IMG/VR virus record: IMGVR_UViG_3300027833_000195
Location: 1 to 26,118 of that record
Reading direction: 5' to 3' (one strand)
DNA length: 26,118 nucleotides
Source of the DNA: a virus
Part shown: positions 11,240 through 20,519 of the stretch, in pieces
Layout: each line of letters starts with the position of its first letter
Position numbering within the stretch: position 1 is the first letter of the stretch
Program-made: the position numbers and the translations under genes
Notes under the pieces: generated by a model
Database searches by the model: none
Told to the model about the DNA's origin: nothing
The model's input: only the letters and a program-made list of their open reading frames with translations

Positions 11240-13411
11240 ATGGAAGACCACATTTACCTTGAAGGTAAAGTTGATGCAGTAAGGAATCCAAGTGGACAAT
11301 GGGTAAACTCACAGGTGTTTAGAGCAGCTGGAGAACACTTTATGAAACATAATTATTATGTTGCAGATCCTTGGGGAACTCCTGATTGGGTTTCTTATTG
11401 GAGAGAAGAAAGAATTAAGTCAATGGATGGTGTTGAAATAGGTGGTGCAAGGATTACTGGAGAACACTATAATTATTTAAACTTCACACCAATAAAGAAA
11501 GTAGGTAAAATATCTGGTAATAAAGCAGATAAGATTACAGGCTTCCCTGACTTCTGGGATGGAGACTACAACTATTTCTGGGTAAGGAAACTTGCCAGAT
11601 ATGGGGTTTTAGACATGCTTTTAAGCGAGGAGGACAAAGAGCTCGTTATAAATGGAGATGACAAAGCAAGGCTAAAGAAGATGGGTGAATTGTTTGAAAG
11701 CCTAAACTTAGCTGTAAAAATTAGACCAGAAAATTTAGGAGGTGGATTTAATCTTATTGTAGGTAAGTCTAGACGTAAGGGATATTCCCTAAAGGCAGCA
11801 GCAATTGGCTCAAACAATTATTTTACTAAACCAAATAAGCTTACTATATATGGAGCTTATGATAAAAAGTATTTATATCCTAATGGCATATTTAGTATGA
11901 CCTATGGTAATATAAACTTTATAAATGAGAATACAGGATGGGCTATGCCTTCTGATACAATTGACAGACCTGGTCAAGGACATGTTAGAGCTTCTTATAC
12001 ACAATATAAGAATGGCTTAAAACTTGAGAAAGGATTTAAGTCTGAGATATTAGCACTTACATACAAAGATAATGCAGATGCTGCCAGGGGTAAGGATGCT
12101 GAAGAAGTGTTCTTTGAGGAATCAGGAGCATTTGGTACACCTGGTCTTTTAAAAGCTTCTTATAAAGCAACAGAGGATTGTGTAATGGCAGGGGCAGTAA
12201 AGACAGGACTGATTACTATCTTTGGAACATCAGGGGATATGTCAGGTGGTACTGCAGATTATGCAGACATGTTTGGTAGACCTGCAGCATTTGACTTGTT
12301 ACCATTTAATAATATATGGGACGAGAATGCTGAAGATATAAGTGTTGGTTTCTTTCACCCTATAAACTGGAACATGGAGGGTTACTATGATAGTCAAGGT
12401 AACTCAGATTATGAAGGGGCAAAGAATGTAGAACTAAATATTAGGAAACATCTTATACAACATGGTGCAACATCTACAGAGATACAACAGAGAATGCAGG
12501 AGAAACCTTTGGGACCTGGAGAAGCATTTGCTTCTGTGTCTACAAACAACTTCCCTGTAGTAGAATTAAAGAGACAACTACAGAAAGTAAAAGGTAAAGA
12601 TTGGCAAAGAACAAAAGGTACACCAGTTAAGATGTACTACAAAGATGGTAAGATAGCTGCAGAACCAATACTAGGAGAAGTAAAACCTGAGCCAATTACT
12701 AGTTATTATAACCAACCTACAGACAAAAGAGGATGCCCAGTTATCTATGAGCAGCCAATTGCAAACCCACCACAAGGGTTGTATAAGATTGGTTATGACC
12801 CTGTTAGACAAGACAGTGGTTCATCTTTGGCATCTATAGTAGTATTTAAAAGTAAGCACACTGGATCACAACATTATGATATAGTAGTTGCTGAGTATAT
12901 AGGAAGACTAGAAACACCTTCAGATATTGATAGAGTAGCAGAGATGTTTGCTGACTTGTATGGTGCAAAGATAATGTATGAGAATGAAGTAACAGGTGTA
13001 AAGACTTACTTCCAAAGAATTAAAAGGATGCATTTACTGGCAGTACAACCAGACAAAGTAATAAGTAAAAACATTAAAAGTTCTAAGGTGGCAAGGGTAT
13101 ATGGTTGTCACATGAATGTACAACTTAAAGATGCAGCAGAAAGATATGTTAAAGAATGGTTACTTACTACTTATGACTATGATGAAAACGGAGATAAGAT
13201 TACTGTAATTGATAAGATATATTCTATAAGATTGTTAGAAGAATTAATAGCTTATAACAGAGATGGTAACTTTGATGCTATATCAGCACTGTTTATGTGC
13301 ATGTTTCAAGTACAAGAAGAAGTACTTGGCAAAGAGTATGGTAACACAGAAAAGAACAGTAGTGCAAAAAAACTTTTAAAAATGAGAGGAAATATGTATA
13401 AAAAACATTAA
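11240..13411 (+). CDS. terL: Terminase large subunit, 723 aa
   Basis: This is the ATP-driven DNA packaging motor and genome-cutting nuclease. A Walker A-like loop GKSRRKGYS lies at residues 175-183, which deviates from the usual GKT/S and matches an arginine-rich form. Walker B VFFEES is at 290-295 and the coupling motif FGTSGD at 328-333. The C-terminal RNase H-like nuclease starts at about residue 513: first acid Asp520 (GYDPVRQDSG), second Glu581 (MYENEVTG), third Asp679 (NRDGNFDA). Length is at the high end for TerL but normal for this phage group. The start ATG follows the 24-aa microprotein gene by one base. The portal gene follows after 20 bases, the usual order. Both domains look intact. 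Confidence 0.93.
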   Translation: MEDHIYLEGKVDAVRNPSGQWVNSQVFRAAGEHFMKHNYYVADPWGTPDWVSYWREERIKSMDGVEIGGARITGEHYNYLNFTPIKKVGKISGNKADKITGFPDFWDGDYNYFWVRKLARYGVLDMLLSEEDKELVINGDDKARLKKMGELFESLNLAVKIRPENLGGGFNLIVGKSRRKGYSLKAAAIGSNNYFTKPNKLTIYGAYDKKYLYPNGIFSMTYGNINFINENTGWAMPSDTIDRPGQGHVRASYTQYKNGLKLEKGFKSEILALTYKDNADAARGKDAEEVFFEESGAFGTPGLLKASYKATEDCVMAGAVKTGLITIFGTSGDMSGGTADYADMFGRPAAFDLLPFNNIWDENAEDISVGFFHPINWNMEGYYDSQGNSDYEGAKNVELNIRKHLIQHGATSTEIQQRMQEKPLGPGEAFASVSTNNFPVVELKRQLQKVKGKDWQRTKGTPVKMYYKDGKIAAEPILGEVKPEPITSYYNQPTDKRGCPVIYEQPIANPPQGLYKIGYDPVRQDSGSSLASIVVFKSKHTGSQHYDIVVAEYIGRLETPSDIDRVAEMFADLYGAKIMYENEVTGVKTYFQRIKRMHLLAVQPDKVISKNIKSSKVARVYGCHMNVQLKDAAERYVKEWLLTTYDYDENGDKITVIDKIYSIRLLEELIAYNRDGNFDAISALFMCMFQVQEEVLGKEYGNTEKNSSAKKLLKMRGNMYKKH

Positions 13412-13416
13412 CTTTG
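13409..13416 (+). promoter_or_regulatory. Promoter -7 box TAACTTTG before the portal
   Basis: A full TAnnTTTG match overlaps the TerL stop codon (TAA at 13409-13411). The predicted start near 13421 leaves an 11-base leader before the portal ATG at 13432. No TTG is seen at the -33 distance, so strength is uncertain. It would separate late head gene expression from TerL. Confidence 0.5.
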
Positions 13417-13431
13417 TAAAAAATCTAAATA

Positions 13432-15840
13432 ATGGAAAGAAATACTAACAGAAATGAAAGAATAAGTTCAGCTAAAAAGAATGCCAATAAAAAAGAATGG
13501 TATAAGCAAAGAGCTAGAGAACTTAAAAATGACCACAGTAGTTTAAGAGAATCTTATGGGAAGGTATCTGATTATAAGAGAATGACAGTTAACTACAACC
13601 TGTTTAATAATATAGTTGATTTAAAAGATTTTGAATATGTATGTAAACCATTTGGATCTGAGGCAGGAGAGCTTCCAGCATCTATGGTTAATAGAGATAT
13701 ATCTTCAGGTAAGATAAAAGCTTTGCTTGGTATGGAAATGAAAAGACCATTTTCTTGGAAGACAGTTGCAACTAACCCTGAGGCTACTACAAGAAAAGAG
13801 CAAGAGCAGTTTAACAGAATTAGAGATTTTGTTGTTGCAGAAATTACTGGTCCTATAAGAACTCAGTTAGAAGAGAAGTATGCAGCAGAACAAAAAGGAG
13901 GAGATCTTACTCAAGAAGAAATAGCTGGTATACAGCAAAAAATGGAGCAAGAGTTAAATGCAATGACTCCTAACAATGTTAAAGAATATATGGAGAGAGA
14001 ACACCAAGATCCTGCTGAGGCTATGACTCATCAGTTGTTGGAGTACATGATCCAGAAAACAGATATAAGAAGAAAATTTAATGAGGCATTTAAACACCTT
14101 ACATTATCTGCAAAAGAGTGTATGTATGTTGGGATATTAAATGGAGAGCCACAAGTTTGGAATGTTAACTCATTAAAGATTCACACAAAAAGATCTAGTG
14201 TGTCACCTTTTATTGAAGATGGAGAATCTATATCAGTAAGATATACAATGACCCCTTCTGAAATAATGCAACATTTTGGTGATGAGCTAACAAATAAAGA
14301 GATAGATAAAATTTATTCTGCATTTATTTCTGATAATACTGGAGAAGATTTATTTAAAGTAGCTGATCAAAATAATGATGATGGAGAATATAGAGACTAT
14401 AATAATGTAGAGGTAGTTCACACATTGTGGAAATCTCTTAGAAAGATAGCTTTCTTATATTACATGGATGAAACTGGTAAAGAACAATCTATGCTTGTAG
14501 ATGAGAACTATGAGTTAAATTTAGAAGCTGGAGATATCAAATTAGAATATGAGTGGTTACCAGAGAGTTACCAGACATGGGTTATACATGATGACATATT
14601 TGTTAACATGGAGCCTGTACCTGGACAATTTAAAGATATAGATAATTTATATCACTGTAAGTTTCCTTACTATGGTGTATATGTTGATGACATGAACTCT
14701 GTTCCTACATCACCAATGGATAGATTAAAAGTTTACCAATACTATTACAATATAGTAATGTATAGATTAGAACTATTATTAGCTTCTGATAAAGGTAAAA
14801 AAGTAATGATGAATATAAATGCTATCCCTGACAGTATGGGAATAGATATGGAACAATGGCAATACTTCTTTGAGAGTTCCCCTTTCATGTGGTTTAACCC
14901 TAATGAGGAAGGCTCAGGATATAATGATGTAAATACTATGGCTAAGACTATAGATTTATCTCTTGCATCTGATATAGGAAAGTATATAGAGTTTGCTGAG
15001 TACCTAAAAAGACAAGCTGGAGCATCTGTAGGAATTACAGAAGCAGTAGAGGGACAAACTAACCCTTATGATTCTGTAGGTAATAATAGACAGAACTTAA
15101 TCCAGACATCAAATATATTAGAACCTTTCTTTGATTTGCACAATACCTTCAAGAAAAATGTATTGACTGCTTTAATAGAGACAGCCAAGGTTGCATATAG
15201 TGGTAAGAATGCTGTAAAGCTTTCTTATGTACTAGATGATTTATCTGTAAAAATCCTAGAAGTAGATGTAGCATTATTACAAAATTCTACAATTGGATTA
15301 TTTGTTGCAAACTCAACTAGAGCTAGTGAAGCTGTAGAGACTATAAAACAATTAGCACATGCTGCTATGCAAAACCAGAAAGCTGAGTTATCTGATGTAT
15401 TATCAGTAATTAGACAAGAAGGTATAGTAGAAGCTGAAGCAACTCTTAAAGTAGCTGAGAAAGAAAGAAAAGCAGAAATAGCACAAGAACAAGAAGCACA
15501 AGGTAAGAGAGCTCAAGAATTAGAGAAGCTACAACAACAAGGAGAACAGCAGAAGCATGAAAATGAGAAAGAGATTGTTGTACTTAAAGAAGAAGAAAGA
15601 AGAAAAACAGTTATCTCCCAGGCTGCTTTAACAGGTATGTCTTTTAATCCTGATGCTGATGCTGATCAAGATGGAGAGAATGATTTCTTAGAAATTGCAA
15701 GAGATGGAGTTAATGCAGAAATTGCAAGAAGTAAAGAACAGTTAGAGAGAGAAAAATTTGAGCAATCTAAAGTAGAACATAAAGACAAAATGGAATTAGA
15801 AAAGCTCAAAGTTAATAAAAGTAAACCCACTAATAAATAA
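13432..15840 (+). CDS. Portal protein, 802 aa
   Basis: This would be the dodecameric ring at the capsid vertex through which DNA enters. The N-terminal ~100 residues (YNLFNNIVDLKDFEYVCKPFG, GELPASMVNRDISSGKIKALLGMEMKRPF) strongly resemble the portals of crAss-like and related Bacteroidota phages. Placement after TerL and before the scaffold/MCP pair fits. The body includes KAFGxx-type helices and a membrane-free alpha/beta core. From about residue 620 a long Gln/Glu/Lys coiled coil follows, interrupted by a 12-residue EF-hand-like loop (D743, D745, D747, G748, D751, E754), then more coil to the end. The long tail is larger than in classical ~500-aa portals. Identification rests on remembered family features and gene order. 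Confidence 0.85.
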   Translation: MERNTNRNERISSAKKNANKKEWYKQRARELKNDHSSLRESYGKVSDYKRMTVNYNLFNNIVDLKDFEYVCKPFGSEAGELPASMVNRDISSGKIKALLGMEMKRPFSWKTVATNPEATTRKEQEQFNRIRDFVVAEITGPIRTQLEEKYAAEQKGGDLTQEEIAGIQQKMEQELNAMTPNNVKEYMEREHQDPAEAMTHQLLEYMIQKTDIRRKFNEAFKHLTLSAKECMYVGILNGEPQVWNVNSLKIHTKRSSVSPFIEDGESISVRYTMTPSEIMQHFGDELTNKEIDKIYSAFISDNTGEDLFKVADQNNDDGEYRDYNNVEVVHTLWKSLRKIAFLYYMDETGKEQSMLVDENYELNLEAGDIKLEYEWLPESYQTWVIHDDIFVNMEPVPGQFKDIDNLYHCKFPYYGVYVDDMNSVPTSPMDRLKVYQYYYNIVMYRLELLLASDKGKKVMMNINAIPDSMGIDMEQWQYFFESSPFMWFNPNEEGSGYNDVNTMAKTIDLSLASDIGKYIEFAEYLKRQAGASVGITEAVEGQTNPYDSVGNNRQNLIQTSNILEPFFDLHNTFKKNVLTALIETAKVAYSGKNAVKLSYVLDDLSVKILEVDVALLQNSTIGLFVANSTRASEAVETIKQLAHAAMQNQKAELSDVLSVIRQEGIVEAEATLKVAEKERKAEIAQEQEAQGKRAQELEKLQQQGEQQKHENEKEIVVLKEEERRKTVISQAALTGMSFNPDADADQDGENDFLEIARDGVNAEIARSKEQLEREKFEQSKVEHKDKMELEKLKVNKSKPTNK

Positions 15841-15862
15841 TAGCCATTAGGCATAAATTAAA

Positions 15863-15888
15863 AATAATTAAGTTTTTTCTTAATTATT
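15863..15888 (+). repeat. AT-rich inverted repeat upstream of the scaffold promoter
   Basis: AATAATTAAG (15863-15872) pairs perfectly with CTTAATTATT (15879-15888) around TTTTTT. It follows the portal stop and covers the place where the next promoter's -33 region would lie. It may be a weak terminator of portal RNA or a binding dyad. The same arrangement, hairpin then promoter then ATG, is seen at 25856-25905. Confidence 0.5.
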
Positions 15889-15902
15889 ATTAATATTTAG
15901 TT

Positions 15903-15910
15903 TATATTTG
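15903..15910 (+). promoter_or_regulatory. Promoter -7 box TATATTTG, start on ATG
   Basis: A full consensus -7 box is followed by CACT and then the ATG at 15915. The predicted transcription start (five bases past the G) falls on the A of that ATG, so the mRNA would be leaderless. If translation starts at Met20 (15972) instead, the leader would be about 57 bases. Confidence 0.65.
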
Positions 15911-15914
15911 CACT

Positions 15915-17069
15915 ATGCAACAAAATTTAGATAATGATTTTGCAGGATTTCTAGATGATACATCATCTGATATGGATTTCTTCTCTGAAGAAGAAACGAC
16001 TACAGACACAGTTGTAACACCTACTGAGCCTGCATCAGACCCTGTCCCTGAAGTTGATAGTAAGGGAAAGGAAGACTCTCCTGAAGTGGAGCAAGAAGCA
16101 AGCCTCTTTGAGGAAGCTGAAGCTGCTGAAGAGAGTGAAGCTCCAGAGGAAGAGAGCAATGAAGAGATTTCTGAAGTACCTAATCTAACAGGAGAAAGTA
16201 TTTCTGCCTTAACACTGCTTAAGGAAAAAGGTTATCTTGGGTATGAGTTAGAGGAAGGCGAAGAGTTAACAGAGCAGAAAGCTGCAGAGTTAATTGAAGA
16301 TTCTTTTGACAACTTATTTGAAGAGAAACTAGAAGAGTTATTTGCTGACGTACCAGATGTTGTAAAACAGATGAACAAGTTTGTTTTAAAAGGTGGGGAC
16401 ATTAATGAGTTCTTAGACACTGTAGCTGTACAGAAAAGTACAGGGATATCAGAAGGTTTAGATCTTACAGATGAATCAAACCAAGAAATGGTAGTTAGAA
16501 ATGGATTAGCTGAAGAAGGCTATGACAAAGAGTACATTGAAGCACAGATTGATTTTTTGAAAGACTCTAAGAGATTAGAAGGTATTGCAGGTACACATTT
16601 TAAAAAGTGGAAGACTGCAAAATCAGCTGAACAAGCTCGTGTTTTACAATCAAATCAAAATGCTGCTAAAGCTGCAAAACAGCAGCGCAGAGAATTAAAA
16701 AACAAAGTAACTAGTTTTTTACAAGAGACTGAAGAAGTTTCTGGTTTCTCTGTAACAAGACAAGACAGAAAACAATTACCTAATTACATGTCTGACAGAA
16801 CTATTAAGTTAGAAAATGGAAGTCAAGTAACAGGTATGCAAAGAGATTTAATGAGAGTTTTAAATAGCCCTACAGGCTCTGTTCAAATAGCTAAACTATT
16901 ACAAGCTGCCAATGAGGATGGAGTTCTAAGTTTTGAAGAGATCAAACAACAGACAGAATCAAAGGTAACAGAGAAGGTAAGAAATAATGTTAGGCGAAAT
17001 AAAAAGAGTGTTATATCAGGAGCAGGTTCAAAGAAGACAAAGAAACCTTTAGCATCCTATTTTAATTAA
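15915..17069 (+). CDS. Scaffolding-type capsid assembly protein, 384 aa
   Basis: Between portal and MCP, where tailed phages encode the scaffold. The first ~100 residues are very acidic and Ser/Glu-rich (FLDDTSSDMDFFSEEE and on). A helical middle with many Glu/Lys follows (residues 100-250), and the C-terminus is basic (EKVRNNVRRNKKSV ... KKTKKPLASYFN). Acidic body plus basic MCP-binding tail is the usual build of phage scaffolds, though no sequence family was recognised. The chosen ATG lies four bases after a consensus promoter; Met20 is an alternative start. A protease function was considered, but no catalytic triad is seen. Confidence 0.65.
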   Translation: MQQNLDNDFAGFLDDTSSDMDFFSEEETTTDTVVTPTEPASDPVPEVDSKGKEDSPEVEQEASLFEEAEAAEESEAPEEESNEEISEVPNLTGESISALTLLKEKGYLGYELEEGEELTEQKAAELIEDSFDNLFEEKLEELFADVPDVVKQMNKFVLKGGDINEFLDTVAVQKSTGISEGLDLTDESNQEMVVRNGLAEEGYDKEYIEAQIDFLKDSKRLEGIAGTHFKKWKTAKSAEQARVLQSNQNAAKAAKQQRRELKNKVTSFLQETEEVSGFSVTRQDRKQLPNYMSDRTIKLENGSQVTGMQRDLMRVLNSPTGSVQIAKLLQAANEDGVLSFEEIKQQTESKVTEKVRNNVRRNKKSVISGAGSKKTKKPLASYFN

Positions 17070-17089
17070 AAATTTAAAAATTTATTTTT

Positions 17090-18571
17090 ATGGCAACGAA
17101 AATTAACAAATTGCAGGTAAGACAAGCTAAGTTTAATTCTACTAGAATGACAGACTTAAATCATTGGAGCAACCAATTAGCTATCAAACCAACAGTATTT
17201 GAAGCACCAACAAGAGCAATCTTCGCTTCAAAAACTAACAGCCTAAACTTATCTTCTGGTAACGTATTAGAAGGAATCTTTGGGATGGGAAAAACAAAGT
17301 ACATCGATGACTTAAACTGGTCATGGAAAATGAAAGTTAAAGGATTCCGTCCTATGACTATCATTGAAAACAGAACTGCTGGTTCAACTCCAGGTAAATA
17401 TCGTAGTGATATCAAAGTATTGGTAGACGTAGATTTATTTGCAATTGGAGAGTCAATAGGACCTGGTTCTTCTGACAAGTCTCAAGTTGTGACTGTAACA
17501 AACAAAGTTAAAGAGGGAGCTCGTGGATATGTGTATACCTTAAAAACTTATACTGAAGGTGCTGAGCATTTCATTAACCCTAAGTATTTAAAGCCTGGAA
17601 CAAAGTGGACTAGAATGTTTACAATGAGAGGTGAAGCTGCAGAGAGTGGATCTCACACTGAGAACTACACTAATGTAGAGTACAAAAACTCATTAGTAAA
17701 ACTTCGTAAAGAATACAAAGTTACAGATTTTGCTGCACAAGCTGTAGTAGAAATTGCTTTCCAAGATGATGAAGGTGGAGTACACAAGTCATGGATGGAT
17801 AAGCAAGAAGCTGATTATTACCAAGCAATGAATAAGGAAATGTCTACATTTGCTTTATATTCTCGTTTAGGTGATCAGCCTTTGATTGATCCAGATTCTG
17901 GATACCCAATCAACCCAGGTGCTGGTATGGAACAGCAAATTGGATTTGGTGGAAATGTAGAACGTTATACTACAATGTCTGCTGAATTAATTGAGGCATT
18001 CTTCGATAGAATTGTGTACTCTAGAATAAATCCAGGTGATTTAGGAGAAGTTATGGGTCTTTCTGGACACTATGGTATGAAAGAGTATGCTAAGGCATTA
18101 GATACTTGGACAGGTTCAAAAGCTATCATTAGAGAAAGTTCTACTTTCATTAGAGGTGCTGAAGGAATGTCTAACAACTCTTTACGTACAGGTTACCAGT
18201 TTGTAACTTATGATTTACCAACAGGTGGATCTTTCAAATTAGTACATAATGCGATGAATGATGACAAGTCTATTCACCGTGATATTGATCCTTTAACAGG
18301 TGTACCTTTACAATCTCAGCGTGTAACTATCTTAGATGTTACTGGAGGTTCTGGAGACAGCCTTGCTAAAGACAATATCTGTCTAGTAAGAAAAAACAAA
18401 GTTTATGGAAGTACACGTATTTTAGGTAGAGTTGGACCTGGTGGAGTTTCTACTGGTGACAGAGCTACTCACTCAGGTGACTATTACGAAGTTCACATTT
18501 CAGATTCAATTGGTGTTCAGATTACTGACTCAACTGTAACTGGTGAATTAGTTAAAACTGTAAATGAATAA
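17090..18571 (+). CDS. Major capsid protein, 493 aa
   Basis: Size, position directly after the scaffold-like gene, and codon use point to the major head protein. It uses CGT for about 10 of 24 arginines, while TerL has almost none, and prefers C-ending codons. Such bias marks very highly translated genes. The N-terminus (KINKLQVRQAKFNSTRMTD) reads as a basic N-arm. It continues as a mixed alpha/beta protein rich in Gly and Asn, without cysteine in the core region apart from the late CLVRKN. It resembles the MCP of crAss-like and related phages in length. The ATG follows an A/T leader with no promoter, so it is probably co-transcribed with the scaffold-like gene. Confidence 0.8.
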   Translation: MATKINKLQVRQAKFNSTRMTDLNHWSNQLAIKPTVFEAPTRAIFASKTNSLNLSSGNVLEGIFGMGKTKYIDDLNWSWKMKVKGFRPMTIIENRTAGSTPGKYRSDIKVLVDVDLFAIGESIGPGSSDKSQVVTVTNKVKEGARGYVYTLKTYTEGAEHFINPKYLKPGTKWTRMFTMRGEAAESGSHTENYTNVEYKNSLVKLRKEYKVTDFAAQAVVEIAFQDDEGGVHKSWMDKQEADYYQAMNKEMSTFALYSRLGDQPLIDPDSGYPINPGAGMEQQIGFGGNVERYTTMSAELIEAFFDRIVYSRINPGDLGEVMGLSGHYGMKEYAKALDTWTGSKAIIRESSTFIRGAEGMSNNSLRTGYQFVTYDLPTGGSFKLVHNAMNDDKSIHRDIDPLTGVPLQSQRVTILDVTGGSGDSLAKDNICLVRKNKVYGSTRILGRVGPGGVSTGDRATHSGDYYEVHISDSIGVQITDSTVTGELVKTVNE

Positions 18572-18587
18572 TAAATAAAAATTGAGC

Positions 18588-19406
18588 ATGGTAGATAAAG
18601 ATTTAAAAATAGAAATCAGACCTATACCAGGTAGAAATGGTATTAAAAGTTTTTCCGAAAACTTAGAATACTTTTCACAGGCTCACATCTTAGCTCCTTT
18701 TGTTAACCCTGTTACGTTGAAATACACAACAGGGTTAAGTGGGGAGGATGTTGATTACTTAAAAGAAGGAGGATTTCCTTACGATATAGTAGATACATAC
18801 AGAAAAGGTGTGGCGCATGAATTCTGGGAAAGTCAAATAGTAAAGGTAGAATTAAGCAATAGTCCAATCTTCTTGTATCCTGGTAAAAATCAAATCGACT
18901 TTATAAAATATAAATACTTACTTGTAAATAATTATATTTATAGATCCGAGGATGAGATGAACACAGGAAGCAAGCCAGAAGCAACACACTATATTTATGA
19001 TGAGAGTGCAGCAAACAAGATTAAAGCAACAAAATTACAGAAAAGAGATTCATTGATTAAGAAAGTTTCTAATCTTTCTTTGACTAGAAAGAGACAAATT
19101 ATCTTAATTATTCTCAATGAGAATACGGATAACAAAGATGAAGATTATTTAACTGTAAGATTTGAGGACATATTCAATAAAAAAGAGTTATCTTTGGAGT
19201 TGACAATGTTATTGGATCAGGATAATCAAGAAATTGCACTGTCAGCTGATATTAAGTCAGCAATACAAAAGAATGTACTTAAACGTACTAAGAACGGAAT
19301 TTTCTATTTTGAGACCAATTTAGGTTTCAGTGAGGAGGATGTCAGAAAAACTCTGAGTTCTCCAGATAACCAAGAGGTTTTATTAAGTATAAAATCTAAA
19401 ATTTAA
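18588..19406 (+). CDS. Hypothetical virion-module protein, 272 aa
   Basis: The frame can open at TTG 18582, but ATG 18588 is two codons in and is the better start behind an A-rich leader. I recognise no family. The N-terminus (KDLKIEIRPIPGRNGIKSFS) is followed by a compact alpha/beta part, then a helical charged region (residues 140-230) rich in Lys, Asp and Leu. It lies between the MCP and another abundant-looking virion protein, so it may be a head completion or decoration protein. It uses few CGT codons, unlike both neighbours, so it is probably made in lower amounts. Confidence 0.7.
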   Translation: MVDKDLKIEIRPIPGRNGIKSFSENLEYFSQAHILAPFVNPVTLKYTTGLSGEDVDYLKEGGFPYDIVDTYRKGVAHEFWESQIVKVELSNSPIFLYPGKNQIDFIKYKYLLVNNYIYRSEDEMNTGSKPEATHYIYDESAANKIKATKLQKRDSLIKKVSNLSLTRKRQIILIILNENTDNKDEDYLTVRFEDIFNKKELSLELTMLLDQDNQEIALSADIKSAIQKNVLKRTKNGIFYFETNLGFSEEDVRKTLSSPDNQEVLLSIKSKI

Positions 19407-19411
19407 AAATT

Positions 19412-20500
19412 ATGAAAAATACATTAGCAGACAATAAGCAGCTTTTCAACGTAAAAGCAATTGCAGATTCTAAATCACTAGATGCATTAGCAGATGGAGA
19501 GTTCGGAGTATTTGCAGAAGGGTCACCAACGAGTTTAGCAGCAAATGCTGTATTCGCTGACTTACCAGCAAAATTTAGATTTGTTTCTAAATTAGATGGA
19601 AAAGTTTATTACAGTTTTGATACAATTAGTAAATCAAGTATTGCTAACCAAGTGGCTCAGCCTTATTTAGCTGCACAAGTAAACATCTGGGAAGGTGTTG
19701 TAGCTAGCTCTGAATGTGATGCAATTACAACTGCAACTTTAAAGATCAACCTTGATGAGGAATCTTTAATGCGTGAGCGTGGTTTATCATGGGTAAATGC
19801 AGATTCATCTGTAGTATCAGCTCCAAATGAGTTGACAGCTGCATGTGAGGTAACAGGAAACCCAGTATATGCAAACCAGTTAATTACTCGTGAGCTATAC
19901 AAGCAAATCAACGAGTCTGAATCACCATTCTATTTAGCGAAAGTTAAAGTAACAGGTGGAGCAGAACTTGTAGATTTAGCAGCAATTGATGCTTCAATAG
20001 CAGCAAACAAAGCTGTTAACACTGATGGAGATGAGTCTACTGACACAGCTACTTTTACTTTAATTATTGAAGGTAAGCCAGCTGCAGCACGTAACTACAA
20101 AGATCTTGACATCAACTACATATTCCCAAGAGGAGTACGTATTACACCAGCAGTTAAATTAAACGGAGATGCAGGTCCATCTATTGCTTTTACAGAGACG
20201 CAAGAAATTGCTTACGAAGTAGGAGCTGGTGCTGACTTGAGAGCTGAGGAATTTGAGTGCATGTCATTATACACTAACTTGAACTTTTACCCACAGTTAT
20301 CTGATGGTATTGCTCAAGATGATTTAGTTTACCAATTCGAGAATAGTTCAAATTACAATGTTTGTAACTTTGAATTCTCTACTGATAAAGTAAACAGAAA
20401 TGACGGAGACAAGAGAAACTTTGGAGTATTATTAGCAACTGATAACTCAGGAGTATTTAATGCACTTAAAGCTCTACTTGACGTAGTTACTGGAGCATAA
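19412..20500 (+). CDS. Probable abundant virion protein, 362 aa
   Basis: No family is recognised. The sequence is Ala-rich, acidic and mostly beta-like (VFADLPAKFRFVSKLDGKVY, TATLKINLDEESLMRERGLS), with four Cys. Half of its ten arginines use CGT and it prefers C-ending codons, the same high-expression pattern as the MCP. That suggests a second major particle component, such as a tail or auxiliary capsid protein. It follows the 272-aa gene by five bases and precedes a connector-like gene. The assignment to capsid or tail cannot be made from sequence alone. Confidence 0.65.
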   Translation: MKNTLADNKQLFNVKAIADSKSLDALADGEFGVFAEGSPTSLAANAVFADLPAKFRFVSKLDGKVYYSFDTISKSSIANQVAQPYLAAQVNIWEGVVASSECDAITTATLKINLDEESLMRERGLSWVNADSSVVSAPNELTAACEVTGNPVYANQLITRELYKQINESESPFYLAKVKVTGGAELVDLAAIDASIAANKAVNTDGDESTDTATFTLIIEGKPAAARNYKDLDINYIFPRGVRITPAVKLNGDAGPSIAFTETQEIAYEVGAGADLRAEEFECMSLYTNLNFYPQLSDGIAQDDLVYQFENSSNYNVCNFEFSTDKVNRNDGDKRNFGVLLATDNSGVFNALKALLDVVTGA

Positions 20501-20519
20501 TTAATAAAAAAGGAAAACT

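Noticed and set aside
15915-17069. Capsid maturation protease
   Set aside because: No catalytic motif was found; acidic body and basic tail fit a scaffold better.
18582-18587. TTG start two codons upstream of ATG 18588
   Set aside because: ATG is two codons on and is the better start behind the A-rich leader.
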